Assembly: GCA_009787775.1 (NCBI GenBank) | Contig: WQSQ01000002.1 | Location: forward strand, 1 to 64,000 | Direction of reading: 5' to 3' | DNA length: 64,000 nucleotides | Source: Treponema sp. | GTDB lineage: Bacteria; Spirochaetota; Spirochaetia; Treponematales; Breznakiellaceae | In this document: positions 10,216-18,763 of the stretch, in pieces | Numbering within the stretch: the first letter of the stretch is position 1 | How the letters are laid out: every line of letters begins with the position of its first letter | Position numbers and translations under genes: made by a program | The notes under the pieces: generated by a model | Seen by the model: only the letters and a program-made list of their open reading frames with translations | Told to the model about the DNA's origin: nothing | Database searches by the model: none

Positions 10216-11463
10216 TTACCTGTTCAGCCTTACCCAATCGGCCAGCCGTCTTTCCAGAGGAATGATTTCGGCTGTGCTGCCGCTTCGTGCGCGATCATTT
10301 AAATAGGGAAGCACTACACGCTCCTTAATAACAGTCCAGTTGGCAGGCAATGTATTTGTTTGTATAAAATATTCGGAAGGAGGCATCCTACCTAAAAGTT
10401 CTGGATAGAATTGCGGATAAATGTACTCAGTGACCGAACTTAATGCCGAGAATCCCCCGCTGATACCGAAAATATTTTCATTTATTCTGTTAAGCCTTGA
10501 ATATTCAAGGAGAAGCCGCTGGTTCTCGACTTTGAAAAACCACATAATAAAGGATCTTGCCGCTGCCTGCGATTTTGACCATTTTGGAATACCTAGATAA
10601 ACCGTATCATCGGTTATAAGTATTTGATCCTGTTCCATAATCCATCGGAAATCAATAATATTCATCGCATCATTGCCTAACAGGAATAGTTCGCCGCTTT
10701 CAATGTACGAGAATAAAATTCTTCCTGATTGAATAAGTCTTACAGGGGACTCAAAGAAATACTTGAATGTAAAATCTTCTTCGATCTGACTTGATGTATT
10801 AATTTCATTTGTCCAATTATTGATAAAAATTAAGGACTGCTCAAGCGCTGCAGAATCCCATACAAGCGGTTCACCTTCCGTGAATGATGTTCCGAATAAC
10901 GCTGCCGCAGTCAGTAGAAAATTACTATTCCATAGCGGCGAGAAACCCATCTGCGTGTACGAACCGCGGCTTTCCCTGTTGAAGTTAAGGCTTAATTCTT
11001 TTATCTCGTTAAAATCAATGGTAAACTGGTTGGAGACATCCTTTTCCCTATCCTTGGAAAAAATTAGAGCCGGAATGTTATATGATACCGGCAAAAGATA
11101 TTGATTGCGATCAATTCTGCCGTCTGCAAGGAGCCTCTGATAAAAAATGTTTCTTGAAAGTTTTTTTGATCCAAAAATGTTGTTTAATGATTTAAAGTAA
11201 ACTTCAGTAGATGAATTTTTCAGCCAGCTTGCAATAATAATATCCGGACTGTTTGTTCTGCTTAACCCCGCGGTTGGAAATTCCATGTATCGTACACTGA
11301 CTTTATAACGGTTTTGTACAGTGTTGTAATATTCACCGTACAGCGCAATTTCCGGATGATCTGTCCATATTTGAATTATTTGTATATCATCACATGAGAT
11401 TAGCGTAATTGCCATAAGCAAAATATAAGCAATTAAGCTTCGCTGTGTATTTTCTTGCTGCAT
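10216..11463 (-). CDS. Extracellular solute-binding lipoprotein (family 1-like)
   Basis: 415 residues. The N-terminus is hydrophobic and ends in the spirochaetal lipobox LISC-DD at about residue 24, so the protein should be lipid-anchored. The body has features of family 1 sugar-binding proteins: SPDIIIASWLKNS, PVSYNIPALIFSKD, GFSPLWNSNFLLTAAALFGT, and a C-terminal helical region. No permease or ATPase genes adjoin it; the downstream partner is the FemAB gene. It may be an orphan binding protein, or a divergent one that serves a remote importer. The start is ATG at 11463. Confidence 0.7.
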   Translation of the reverse strand: MQQENTQRSLIAYILLMAITLISCDDIQIIQIWTDHPEIALYGEYYNTVQNRYKVSVRYMEFPTAGLSRTNSPDIIIASWLKNSSTEVYFKSLNNIFGSKKLSRNIFYQRLLADGRIDRNQYLLPVSYNIPALIFSKDREKDVSNQFTIDFNEIKELSLNFNRESRGSYTQMGFSPLWNSNFLLTAAALFGTSFTEGEPLVWDSAALEQSLIFINNWTNEINTSSQIEEDFTFKYFFESPVRLIQSGRILFSYIESGELFLLGNDAMNIIDFRWIMEQDQILITDDTVYLGIPKWSKSQAAARSFIMWFFKVENQRLLLEYSRLNRINENIFGISGGFSALSSVTEYIYPQFYPELLGRMPPSEYFIQTNTLPANWTVIKERVVLPYLNDRARSGSTAEIIPLERRLADWVRLNR

Positions 11464-11514
11464 GGTGTAAGTGTATTTTTCCCCTATGTGCTTGTCAATC
11501 TATCGCTTGCAGGG

Positions 11515-11543
11515 TTGACTCTTTTAAAAATGTAAGATAGTGT
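11515..11543 (+). promoter_or_regulatory. Candidate promoter of the rplU-obg-nadD operon
   Basis: TTGACT (11515-11520), 17 bases, TAGTGT (11538-11543). The -35 is good and the -10 weak; GATAGT two bases earlier is an alternative. It lies 30 bases before the L21 start. Confidence 0.4.
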
Positions 11544-11573
11544 GAAGTTAATTGATGAATTTTGGAGAGAATG

Positions 11574-11882
11574 ATGTACGCTCTGGTTGAATTTAAAGGG
11601 AAACAATATAAAGCCGAGAAGGGTGCTCTGCTTAAAGTCAGTAAAATTGATGCCAATCCGGGAACAACCGTTAATATTGATACGGTTCTTTTGGTTTCCG
11701 GTGATTCAGTGCTGGTAGGGAGTCCCTATGTTGAAGGCGCAAAGGTATCTGCGACTGTGGAATCACACGGAAAAGATGATAAAATTATAGTTTTTAAGTA
11801 CAAACCGAAAAAAGATTACCGGAGAAAGCAGGGACATAGACAGGAATACTCAATTATCAAGATTGAAAATATTTCTGCTTGA
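11574..11882 (+). CDS. rplU: 50S ribosomal protein bL21
   Basis: 102 residues beginning MYALVEFKGKQYKAEKG, the usual L21 start. The ATG at 11574 is chosen over the ATG at 11571 because GGAGAGA (11564-11570) has acceptable spacing only to the second. The C-terminal KYKPKKDYRRKQGHRQEYS is the typical rRNA-binding tail. First gene of the ribosomal block L21-Prp-L27-Obg. Confidence 0.97.
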   Translation: MYALVEFKGKQYKAEKGALLKVSKIDANPGTTVNIDTVLLVSGDSVLVGSPYVEGAKVSATVESHGKDDKIIVFKYKPKKDYRRKQGHRQEYSIIKIENISA

Positions 11883-11945
11883 TATGGGCTTTTCCTGCAG
11901 ATTAATGATCAAGCGGACTTATATAACAATTTTTCTGGTGTTTAA

Positions 11946-12281
11946 ATGATCGAGGTAGAAGCGGTCCTTGATAACAGCGGGATATTAAGGTCATGCAAAG
12001 TGTCGGGTCATTCGGGATCCGGGAGGGCAGGAACAGACATTGTCTGCGCCGCCGTATCGGTTCTGACAAGAACGGCTTTCAGCGTCCTTTCCGGCCGAAG
12101 GGGAATAGATGTTCGCGGCAACGCTCCGGAAAAAGGTCAATTTTGGCTGGAAGCCGGTTATACGGCAGAAGGGAAAGATTTTCTGTTTGCTGCCGGGGAA
12201 TTCCTGTTAAATGGACTCTTGTCAGTTTCTCAGGAATTTCCAGATAATTGTAGCTTGACAGTTAAAAATATCGGTTTTTAA
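11946..12281 (+). CDS. prp: Ribosomal-processing cysteine protease Prp (YsxB/DUF464)
   Basis: 111 residues, the normal size for Prp. The catalytic pair is visible: His in SGHSGSG (about residue 22) and Cys in [14 protein letters not shown] (about residue 34). In Firmicutes and relatives this enzyme removes an N-terminal extension of L27 before ribosome assembly, and its gene sits between rplU and rpmA exactly as here. The L27 encoded downstream has no such extension from its well-placed start, so the substrate in this organism is open. ATG at 11946. Confidence 0.9.
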   Translation: MIEVEAVLDNSGILRSCKVSGHSGSGRAGTDIVCAAVSVLTRTAFSVLSGRRGIDVRGNAPEKGQFWLEAGYTAEGKDFLFAAGEFLLNGLLSVSQEFPDNCSLTVKNIGF

Positions 12282-12310
12282 TTGTTTGCGTAAAGGTTAT
12301 AAAGAAAGGC

Positions 12311-12349
12311 GGTGTTCTGAAAGTTAGAATAACTTCTACGGACACCTTC
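12311..12349. repeat. Hairpin repeat, type 2 copy C (upstream of rpmA)
   Basis: A 39-base segment aligns with the type 2 hairpin at 62199-62237 with 29 identities. It keeps the outer stem GGTGTTC / GACACC and the inner stem AAGTTA-GAA-TAACTT. The other copies have AAGTAT-GAA-ATACTT, so the inner stem has changed on both sides and still pairs. It lies in the leader of L27, 25 bases before the start codon, inside the operon. Confidence 0.65.
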
Positions 12350-12373
12350 CTTGTTATTTCAGGAGGATATAAT

Positions 12374-12628
12374 ATGGCACGGAAACGCGGCGGAAGCGGT
12401 GCAAAAAACGGACGAGATTCAAATCCACAATATCTGGGAATAAAAACATCTGACGGCACTTTTGTAAAGGCCGGAACCGTAATTGCCCGACAGCGCGGGA
12501 CAAGGATTCACCCTGGAACAAATGTCGGCTGCGGCGGCGATTATACTCTCTTCGCGCTTGCTGACGGAAAGGTTAGTTTCCATGAACGCCGCGGCAGAAA
12601 ACTCGCTTCAATTGTAAGTGAAGGCTGA
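12374..12628 (+). CDS. rpmA: 50S ribosomal protein bL27
   Basis: 84 residues starting [19 protein letters not shown]. The near-perfect AGGAGG at 12361-12366, eight bases ahead, fixes the start. The sequence contains the family core [20 protein letters not shown] and HPGTNVG. L27 reaches toward the peptidyl transferase centre with its N-terminus. The mature-type N-terminus is encoded directly, without the Prp-cleaved leader found in Firmicutes, even though prp is next door. Confidence 0.97.
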   Translation: MARKRGGSGAKNGRDSNPQYLGIKTSDGTFVKAGTVIARQRGTRIHPGTNVGCGGDYTLFALADGKVSFHERRGRKLASIVSEG

Positions 12629-12650
12629 TTTATAATAATTTGATTGAAAT

Positions 12651-13769
12651 TTGGAAAAGTTTGCTGATGAAGCAGTAATTGAAGTATCCTCGGGGAGCGG
12701 CGGTAATGGTTGTGCGGCTTTTCGAAGGGAGAAGTATGTTCCCAGGGGCGGACCTTCAGGCGGAGACGGCGGCAGGGGAGGGGATGTTGTTTTCACTATC
12801 CGTAGTAATTTACGCACTCTTTCCCATTTAAGGTATAAGTTTAGTTTTAAGGCTCAGAACGGTCGCGATGGAGGTAATGCCGGCAAGTATGGCCATAATG
12901 GAGCGGATGTAATTATACCACTGCCGCCGGACTCACTAATCCGTAACGTGGAAACAAATGAATTAATACGCGATTTTTCACAAAATCAGGAAGACTTTAT
13001 TTTCCTCAAGGGCGGCAATGGCGGGTGGGGAAATATTCACTTTAAATCGTCAGTGAATCAAGCTCCAACTAAAGCCCTGGGCGGCAAACCAGGTATAACA
13101 ACAAAACTGATAGTTGAATTACAGATAATGGCTGATATCGGCCTTGTCGGTTTTCCAAATGCAGGTAAATCAAGCCTTCTAAACCACTTTACAGACGCAA
13201 GGCCTAAAATAGCCGCATATCCCTTTACAACAAAAATTCCTAATCTGGGTGTTCTGACAATAAAAGATAGAGATATCATCATTGCCGACATTCCAGGTCT
13301 TATCGAAGGAGCGTCAAAAGGAGCAGGGCTTGGCATACGTTTTTTAAAACATATTTCGCGGACAAAAGTCCTTGCGTTCTTAATCGATCTTTCTGATGAT
13401 AACTATCTTAATTCCTTTAATGTTTTATTAAATGAGCTTAATTCATATTCGCATCAGCTTACAGGCAAAAAACGGCTGCTTGTAGGGACAAAAACCGATT
13501 TAGAAAATATATCGTCTGGTAGTATGAATTACTGGTCTGCGAAAGAAAGGCTGTTTAATCTTGCGGAAAAATATCCTGAGGAGGATGTTTTTGGTATTTC
13601 TGTTTTTTCAGGCAGCGGAATAAAAGAGCTGTCCGGTGCATTTTTGCGTTTAACAGAAACAACCGGCAAAACGGATATATACATTGATTCAAGCGATGAA
13701 GATAACATTTTTTCTGATGATATTTATGGAAATGGTATAATGCCTGTTTCCAAACAGGAGTTAAAGTGA
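12651..13769 (+). CDS. obg: GTPase Obg/CgtA
   Basis: 372 residues from a TTG start at 12651. Residues 1-158 form the glycine-rich Obg fold (GGNGCAAFRREKYVPRGGPSGGDGG). The G domain follows, with Walker A GFPNAGKSS at about 166, DIPGLIEGA (G3) and GTKTDL (G4). After the G domain there are only about 40 acidic residues and no clear OCT domain, as in other short spirochaetal versions. Obg binds the 50S subunit and controls late ribosome assembly. The stop overlaps the GTG start of nadD by four bases (GTGA), which implies translational coupling. Confidence 0.96.
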   Translation: MEKFADEAVIEVSSGSGGNGCAAFRREKYVPRGGPSGGDGGRGGDVVFTIRSNLRTLSHLRYKFSFKAQNGRDGGNAGKYGHNGADVIIPLPPDSLIRNVETNELIRDFSQNQEDFIFLKGGNGGWGNIHFKSSVNQAPTKALGGKPGITTKLIVELQIMADIGLVGFPNAGKSSLLNHFTDARPKIAAYPFTTKIPNLGVLTIKDRDIIIADIPGLIEGASKGAGLGIRFLKHISRTKVLAFLIDLSDDNYLNSFNVLLNELNSYSHQLTGKKRLLVGTKTDLENISSGSMNYWSAKERLFNLAEKYPEEDVFGISVFSGSGIKELSGAFLRLTETTGKTDIYIDSSDEDNIFSDDIYGNGIMPVSKQELK

Positions 13770-14950
13770 AACTTGGTATTTTTGGAGGCAGTTTTAATCC
13801 GGTTCATCTAGGACATCTTTTTTTGGCAGATAATGCAATTTATTCGTTAAAACTTGACAGGGTAATTTTTATTCCGGCATACCGTTCTCCCTTTAAACTT
13901 GACGATATCTCTGCAGTAAGCGTAAATGACAGGGTTGATATGCTCGCTGCTGCAATTACATGTGACGGAAGGTACATTATTGATAATTGTGAAGTCAAAA
14001 GAGAAGGTGTTTCATATACAATTAACACCATCGAAGATATCCTAATCCGTTATAACCTTGTGGAAAAACCTGTTTTAATTATCGGCGATGATGTTGCCTG
14101 TGATTTTCCAAAATGGAGAGAAAGTGAAAGAATTCTTCAATTGGCAGAAATTGCTGTTGCACATAGAATTAACTCTGCGGTTGTAAAATATCCCTTTCCG
14201 CATATCCAGATCGAAAACAATGTAATGGATATTTCTTCACATGATGTCAGGCAGAAGATAAAAGACGGAAACATCTGGCGCTCACTGGTGCCGCCCGAAG
14301 TCAAAGCAATTATTGAAGACAGGCGGCTTTACGGTTTACACAGTGTTCCTGAAAAAAATAATGATTTTTCGTATAGGCTAATTCAACGAATTGAGGCTGC
14401 AGCACGAGATGCTCTTAATACGGAAAGGTTCCTGCATTCAAGGAATACAGCCATTGCCGCGTACGATTTGTGCCTTCGTTACGGCATTAATCCAATGACC
14501 GGCTATCTTGCCGGGATTGCCCATGATCTTGCAAAGCAGCTTGACGGAAAGCAATTATTAAAAATATTAAAATCCAAAAATAACATTTTTAAGATATCAG
14601 CTCTTGAATACGAAAAACCAAATCTTCTGCACGGCAAGGCTGCCGCTGTATTGCTAAGGGAGCATTTCTACATTAATAATAAAGACGTGCTGGAAGCAGT
14701 TGCCTTTCATACTCTGGGAAGCGAGCATATGGGGCTTCTTGCAAAGATTGTTTATATTGCAGATAAAACCGAAATTTCAAGGAACATTGATCCCGCGTTA
14801 AGGAAAATGTGTCTGAAAGGATCTAAGGAAAGCGATTTAGACAGTATTCTTTATGTCGTATTGGAAAAAACAATTGTTAAGTTAAAGTCAAAGGAACTGG
14901 ATTTATCAAATGACACATTAATGCTACTGGAGAAAATTAGAAAAAGATAA
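13766..14950 (+). CDS. nadD: Fusion: nicotinate-nucleotide adenylyltransferase NadD + YqeK-type HD hydrolase
   Basis: 394 residues. Residues 1-195 are NadD, with GGSFNPVHLGHLFLA (nucleotide-binding HxGH) at the N-terminus and ISSHDVRQKI near its end; it makes deamido-NAD from nicotinate mononucleotide and ATP. Residues about 210-394 form an HD domain with H at about 224, AHDLAK at about 252 and a later AFHTLG. This matches YqeK, a symmetric diadenosine tetraphosphate hydrolase. In many bacteria the two are adjacent separate genes; here they are one polypeptide. The GTG start at 13766 overlaps the obg stop. Confidence 0.93.
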   Translation: MKLGIFGGSFNPVHLGHLFLADNAIYSLKLDRVIFIPAYRSPFKLDDISAVSVNDRVDMLAAAITCDGRYIIDNCEVKREGVSYTINTIEDILIRYNLVEKPVLIIGDDVACDFPKWRESERILQLAEIAVAHRINSAVVKYPFPHIQIENNVMDISSHDVRQKIKDGNIWRSLVPPEVKAIIEDRRLYGLHSVPEKNNDFSYRLIQRIEAAARDALNTERFLHSRNTAIAAYDLCLRYGINPMTGYLAGIAHDLAKQLDGKQLLKILKSKNNIFKISALEYEKPNLLHGKAAAVLLREHFYINNKDVLEAVAFHTLGSEHMGLLAKIVYIADKTEISRNIDPALRKMCLKGSKESDLDSILYVVLEKTIVKLKSKELDLSNDTLMLLEKIRKR

Positions 14951-14990
14951 TCGGAAAAACTTTTAGTTATGGGTTTTCTGGCAGGATTAC

Positions 14991-15028
14991 ATAGCAGATA
15001 TTGCTGTATAATTGCGAATTTCTGCTAT
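14991..15028. repeat. Inverted repeat ahead of the LCP gene
   Basis: ATAGCAGA (14991-14998) and TCTGCTAT (15021-15028) form an 8-bp inverted repeat with a 22-base loop that contains TATAAT (15007-15012). It could be an operator around a weak promoter, or just a hairpin in the leader. Confidence 0.35.
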
Positions 15029-15055
15029 TCATAAACTATTATTAAGGAGTAAATA

Positions 15056-16264
15056 TTGAAAGTTCAAAAAAGCGATTCTTCGTTTCTGCTGCTTGGTTTA
15101 ATAATTTTTCTGCTTGTTTTTGGAACAGTCTTTTCAATATTAACATTTCGTAGCAATCCTGTGGGAGATGCTGTTTCTGATAACCGTGTTATCAATACTC
15201 TGTTTGTAATCGAAGATAATAAAATACCGCTCAGCACATATGTGCTTATGTATTATCCAGGTACAAAACGCGCTGCCATTTTTGATATACCCGGTGATCT
15301 TGGGCTTTTGATTTCCAGAATCAACCGTGTAGATCGTATAGACAGAGTTTATGATCCTGCAAGGATCAACAGTTATGAGAGTGAAATTGAGAAACTTTTA
15401 GGCATTGATATTAATTTTTCAATTGTTATTACAAAGGAAAATCTGGTTTCCCTGGTTGATCTTCTTGAAGGAGTCGAGATTTTTATTCCCTCTTCTGTAT
15501 TCTACCGTGATGATAACGGGATCATTTTATTTCCTTCCGGTATGACTGTTTTAGACGGTGATAAGGCAAGTCTTTATGCTGTCTACAGTCTGCCTCACGA
15601 AGACAGCGAAGTGGAAGTGTTCCGCAGGCAGCGTTTTTTTCTTGGTCTTGTTAATCGTCAGATTCAAATGAATGAAAACCTTAAAAATCCCGATGTGGCA
15701 AAGATGTATTATTCTCTTTTTAAAACCGGAATGAATCAGAATACTTTAATTAATCTGTTTAATGAATTTACGAACATTGATACAAACAGGACCAATATAC
15801 AATCAGTCAGCGGGAGTTTGCGGGAAGTATCGGAGCAAATGCTGATTATTCCGCACTGGGACGGAAGTTTGATAAAAGAGATTGTCCGGCAGACATTGGG
15901 AACGCTCACCCGCGAAATTGAAGATCATTTAATCGAACGCAGCTTGACCGTAGAAATATTAAACGGGACAGCAGTTAACGGGCTTGCAGGCAGGACTGCT
16001 GATATGTTTAGAAGTTTCGGTTTTGATGTAATTTCAATCGGGAATGCAGATCACAGTAATTATGACAGTACTGTTATCATTCACCGCGCGGGAGATCAAC
16101 ACCTTGTTAATGCTTTTGCCGAAATTATCCGTTGTACAAATATCCGCCGTGAGATGTCGGAAGAGCAGGAAGGAAACATTATGAATATTGATATTGAATA
16201 CAAAGCAGATATAACCCTGCTTATTGGAAGGAATTTTAATGGAAGATATGTTACTGGAGAATAG
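15056..16264 (+). CDS. LytR-CpsA-Psr family protein with LytR_C domain
   Basis: 402 residues from a TTG at 15056 with AAGGAG at correct spacing. One N-terminal membrane anchor (about 10-30, LLLGLIIFLLVFGTVFSIL) is followed by an LCP-like domain (DIPGDLGLLI, a central EVFRRQRFFLGLVNRQIQM) and a C-terminal LytR_C domain (about 300-370, VEILNGTAVNGLAGRTADMF). LCP proteins transfer lipid-linked glycopolymers to envelope acceptors. The usual triple-arginine pocket is only partly visible, so enzymatic activity is uncertain. Its 3' end overlaps rsfS by 26 bases. Confidence 0.82.
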   Translation: MKVQKSDSSFLLLGLIIFLLVFGTVFSILTFRSNPVGDAVSDNRVINTLFVIEDNKIPLSTYVLMYYPGTKRAAIFDIPGDLGLLISRINRVDRIDRVYDPARINSYESEIEKLLGIDINFSIVITKENLVSLVDLLEGVEIFIPSSVFYRDDNGIILFPSGMTVLDGDKASLYAVYSLPHEDSEVEVFRRQRFFLGLVNRQIQMNENLKNPDVAKMYYSLFKTGMNQNTLINLFNEFTNIDTNRTNIQSVSGSLREVSEQMLIIPHWDGSLIKEIVRQTLGTLTREIEDHLIERSLTVEILNGTAVNGLAGRTADMFRSFGFDVISIGNADHSNYDSTVIIHRAGDQHLVNAFAEIIRCTNIRREMSEEQEGNIMNIDIEYKADITLLIGRNFNGRYVTGE

Positions 16265-16625
16265 TAATAAAGTGAACAGTGAACCGCATCCGAAAGATGT
16301 GAAGATGATTGCCGATTTTTTACTTGATCACAGGGGAGAGGATGTGTCTGTCATGGATCTTCGCGGTATCTGTAACTGGACTGATTTTTTCATTATTGCA
16401 ACAGTCTCAAGCAGAACACATATGGATGGGATAAATCGGCACCTTAAGACATTTTGCCGTGATAATAAAATCGACATTTTAAATGGCTCTGGTAAAAATA
16501 ACGACGATGAATGGCGATTGATCGACCTTGGGTTAATAATCATACACCTAATGACTTCCGACACACGGGAATTTTACGGCCTTGAGCGGCTCTGGGCTCC
16601 TATTCCGCAAAAACAACAATCATGA
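16239..16625 (+). CDS. rsfS: Ribosomal silencing factor RsfS (YbeB/Iojap)
   Basis: 128 residues from ATG at 16239, preceded by GGAAGGAA inside the end of the LCP gene; an upstream TTG at 16224 lacks a site. The Iojap core is clear: MDLRGICNWTDFFIIATVSSRTHM and, near the C-terminus, DEWRLIDLGLIIIHLM followed by EFYGLERLW. RsfS binds L14 and blocks 30S joining under starvation. The nadD-LCP-rsfS order is conserved in treponemes as far as I know. Confidence 0.95.
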   Translation: MEDMLLENSNKVNSEPHPKDVKMIADFLLDHRGEDVSVMDLRGICNWTDFFIIATVSSRTHMDGINRHLKTFCRDNKIDILNGSGKNNDDEWRLIDLGLIIIHLMTSDTREFYGLERLWAPIPQKQQS

Positions 16626-16697
16626 AACACGGAACTCCTCCCGATTCTGCGGCAGTTATTAACGTCCCGTGTAAATCAATTTTTATATAGTTTCATG
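16621..16697. terminator. Possible bidirectional terminator between convergent genes
   Basis: Nested inverted repeats CATGAAAC (16621-16628) / GTTTCATG (16690-16697) and ACACGG (16627-16632) / CCGTGT (16667-16672) fill the gap between convergent rsfS and the acidic protein gene. There is a short T run (16680-16684) on the plus strand. The loop is long, so the call is weak. Confidence 0.3.
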
Positions 16698-16702
16698 ATT
16701 AA

Positions 16703-17053
16703 TTATTCTTCGTCATCCCAGTCTTCATCCTCGTCTTCGTAATCATCATCATCTTCGTCTTCGTAATCATCATCATCTTCGTCTTCGTAATCATCATCAT
16801 CTTCGTCTTCATCCTCTTCATCGTCGTCATCTAAATCGTCTTCATCATCGTAGTCGTCTTCAGTGTCGTCATTAAAATCATCATCATCAATGTCATCGTC
16901 ACTGTAACTGTTGAAGATGAAATCCGGTAATTCACTGTTATCAGACTCGTAAGCAGCACTTTCGTATATTTGCATTAGTGCCAGCTCATCCTGTTCCGTA
17001 GCTTGACTAGGAACCTTCGCCGTATTGCTGTTATGCGGTAGATTCAGAATCAT
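16703..17053 (-). CDS. Highly acidic low-complexity protein with 8-residue repeats
   Basis: 116 residues, ATG at 17053 with a good AAGGGAGAG ribosome site on the minus strand. The first 50 residues are ordinary (LPHNSNTAKVPSQATEQDE). The rest is almost only Asp, Glu and Tyr, including three copies of an 8-residue unit of the type DYEDEDDD encoded by perfect 24-bp direct repeats (16741-16812). Such tails occur in metal-, RNA polymerase- or basic-protein-binding factors, but no family can be assigned. The strong ribosome site supports expression. Repeat number is likely to vary between strains. Confidence 0.6.
   Translation of the reverse strand: MILNLPHNSNTAKVPSQATEQDELALMQIYESAAYESDNSELPDFIFNSYSDDDIDDDDFNDDTEDDYDDEDDLDDDDEEDEDEDDDDYEDEDDDDYEDEDDDDYEDEDEDWDDEE
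16741..16812. repeat. 24-bp in-frame tandem repeat, three units
   Basis: The unit (beginning AATCATCATCATCTTCG) repeats at 16741, 16765 and 16789; the third copy differs only near its end. It encodes eight acidic residues per unit on the minus strand, so slippage would add or remove residues without a frameshift. Confidence 0.9.
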
Positions 17054-17249
17054 AATGCTCTCCCTTATAATTGATATTCTCTTGAATCTAAACTGAATTG
17101 AGAAACAAATAACTTCTCTCTAGAAACATAAGGGAGGATATATTATTTTGTCAACAGGTTTTTTTAATTTCTGTAAATATATTATTTGAGAATGTTCCAT
17201 AAGCCAACATGGTTTTGAAATAAACTCATTTATGCTATTCTGCGAGTAT

Positions 17250-18155
17250 ATGCCCGTAAAAATAAATAATATCACTGTTTTTGCGCCTGCAAAAGTGAAC
17301 CTTCATCTTGCAATTCTTGACAAGCGTCAAGATGGTTTTCATAACCTTGAAAGTGTCTTTTTGGCTGTAGATTTTGGGGATACATTACATTTTAAATTAA
17401 ATAATGATGAATGTGAAACGGAAAATACGGAGATAGAGGTAATTTATGATAGGAATGAGGCCCGGATAGAACCTTTTTCTATACCTTTACAGGATAATAT
17501 TATTTTTAAAGCTATTTCGCTTTTTCGGGAAAAAACCGGTTTTTACCAGAAAATTGTAGCGAAAGTAGAAAAACGTATTCCTATTGGCAGCGGCCTTGGT
17601 GGAGGTTCTTCTGATGCTGCGGCAACCCTCCTTGCTTTGAATAAGATGGCTGGTTTTTTATGCAGCCATCAGGATCTCCTTGATATGGCGTTAACACTAG
17701 GCAGTGATGTTCCCTTCTTTATACATGAAACCTCCGGTTCTTATGTTTCAAATAGAGGAGAAAAAATTACGCCTTTTAAGGCTCCTTTAATGTACCTTGT
17801 TCTTGTAAATCCAGGATTTTCAAGCGATACCGCAGCTGCTTTCCGACTCCTTGATGAGTATCGCGCTCTAAATCCAACTAATGTATTAAATAATAATTAT
17901 GTGTACTTCATACCCACGTGTGAAAATTTTCGAAATGACTTTTTACAGGTTTTTAATGAAAGCGAGAAATCGGTATACTGCAGGATAATTTTGCAATTGC
18001 AGGAGGCAGGTGCGGATTTTGTAAATCTTTCCGGTTCCGGTTCAACATGTTTTGGGGTTTTTAAAGATGCGGAACATGCTCAAAAAGCTGCTGTATCAAT
18101 AAACGGCAATTGGAAATTTGTCAAAATGGTAAAAACATTCTTTATGAGCTGCTAA
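17250..18155 (+). CDS. ispE: 4-diphosphocytidyl-2-C-methyl-D-erythritol kinase
   Basis: About 301 residues from ATG at 17250; ATG 17232 would add six residues. It is a GHMP kinase of the MEP isoprenoid pathway. Visible motifs are APAKVNLHLAI (N-terminal substrate region), IPIGSGLGGGSSDAAATLL (the ATP-binding GHMP loop) and LSGSGSTCFGVF (C-terminal motif 3). ispD, another MEP pathway gene, is at 37.9 kb. There is no clear Shine-Dalgarno; TTGAAA-15-TATTCT upstream would place the transcript start almost at the ATG, so this may be leaderless, with low confidence. Confidence 0.93.
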   Translation: MPVKINNITVFAPAKVNLHLAILDKRQDGFHNLESVFLAVDFGDTLHFKLNNDECETENTEIEVIYDRNEARIEPFSIPLQDNIIFKAISLFREKTGFYQKIVAKVEKRIPIGSGLGGGSSDAAATLLALNKMAGFLCSHQDLLDMALTLGSDVPFFIHETSGSYVSNRGEKITPFKAPLMYLVLVNPGFSSDTAAAFRLLDEYRALNPTNVLNNNYVYFIPTCENFRNDFLQVFNESEKSVYCRIILQLQEAGADFVNLSGSGSTCFGVFKDAEHAQKAAVSINGNWKFVKMVKTFFMSC

Positions 18156-18222
18156 TACTCAATATTCATATTATAAACATGTAAATACATAGAAATGTCA
18201 AATAAAAAAGTAATTAATTTAC

Positions 18223-18251
18223 TTGCTTTCATGACAATTCAATAGTACAAT
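18223..18251 (+). promoter_or_regulatory. Promoter of spoVG
   Basis: TTGCTT (18223-18228), 17 bases, TACAAT (18246-18251), 87 bases before the spoVG start. Likely also serves tRNA-Gln and rplY. Confidence 0.55.
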
Positions 18252-18337
18252 GTAAATAACTTGGGCTTAATACATGATAAGCATTCCGAAGAAGCTGGTA
18301 TTAAGATTTAAAATTTGGACCTCAGAGGAGAGGAGCT

Positions 18338-18628
18338 ATGGAAATAACAGATATCAGGGTCCGTAAGGTGACCGGCGGCGGTAAGCCGAAGGCCTATGTA
18401 ACAGTGACTTTTGACGATTGCTTTGTGGTTCATAATATAAAGATCATTGAGGGTAAGACAGGAGTTTTTATCGCTATGCCCAGTCGGAAGACTCGTGCCG
18501 GTGAATATAAGGATGTCGCCCATCCGATTCATCCTGAGTTCAGGGCCGAATTACAAAAACGCATTTTGGAAAAGTATGATTCCGGTGATGTTGATGTGGT
18601 CGCTGACGGATCTGACGATAATGATTGA
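18338..18628 (+). CDS. spoVG: SpoVG nucleic-acid-binding regulator
   Basis: 96 residues starting [11 protein letters not shown] with a strong GAGGAGAGGAG site. The conserved SpoVG core is present: [17 protein letters not shown] and the DNA/RNA-contacting [18 protein letters not shown]. SpoVG is a site-specific DNA- and RNA-binding regulator in Borrelia and Firmicutes. Position before tRNA and rplY supports the call. Confidence 0.97.
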   Translation: MEITDIRVRKVTGGGKPKAYVTVTFDDCFVVHNIKIIEGKTGVFIAMPSRKTRAGEYKDVAHPIHPEFRAELQKRILEKYDSGDVDVVADGSDDND

Positions 18629-18715
18629 TGATGGATGCGGAATGATTAATCGGGTATAACTTTTTAATTATTCCGTATTCAAAACTTTGCATCAGCCGCT
18701 TTCTTTGTAAACCTC

Positions 18716-18745
18716 TTGATTTAATTATTCAGTTCTTGTTATTCT
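18716..18745 (+). promoter_or_regulatory. Possible promoter of tRNA-Gln
   Basis: TTGATT (18716-18721), 18 bases, TATTCT (18740-18745) would start transcription about 12 bases before the tRNA. The better-looking TATAAT at 18759 overlaps the tRNA 5' end and cannot serve it. Confidence 0.3.
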
Positions 18746-18763
18746 CGTACATAGTGTTTATAA

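Noticed and set aside
12317-12376. N-terminally extended L27 read through the hairpin repeat
   Set aside because: The frame is open but has no ATG, GTG or TTG with a ribosome site, while ATG 12374 has AGGAGG.
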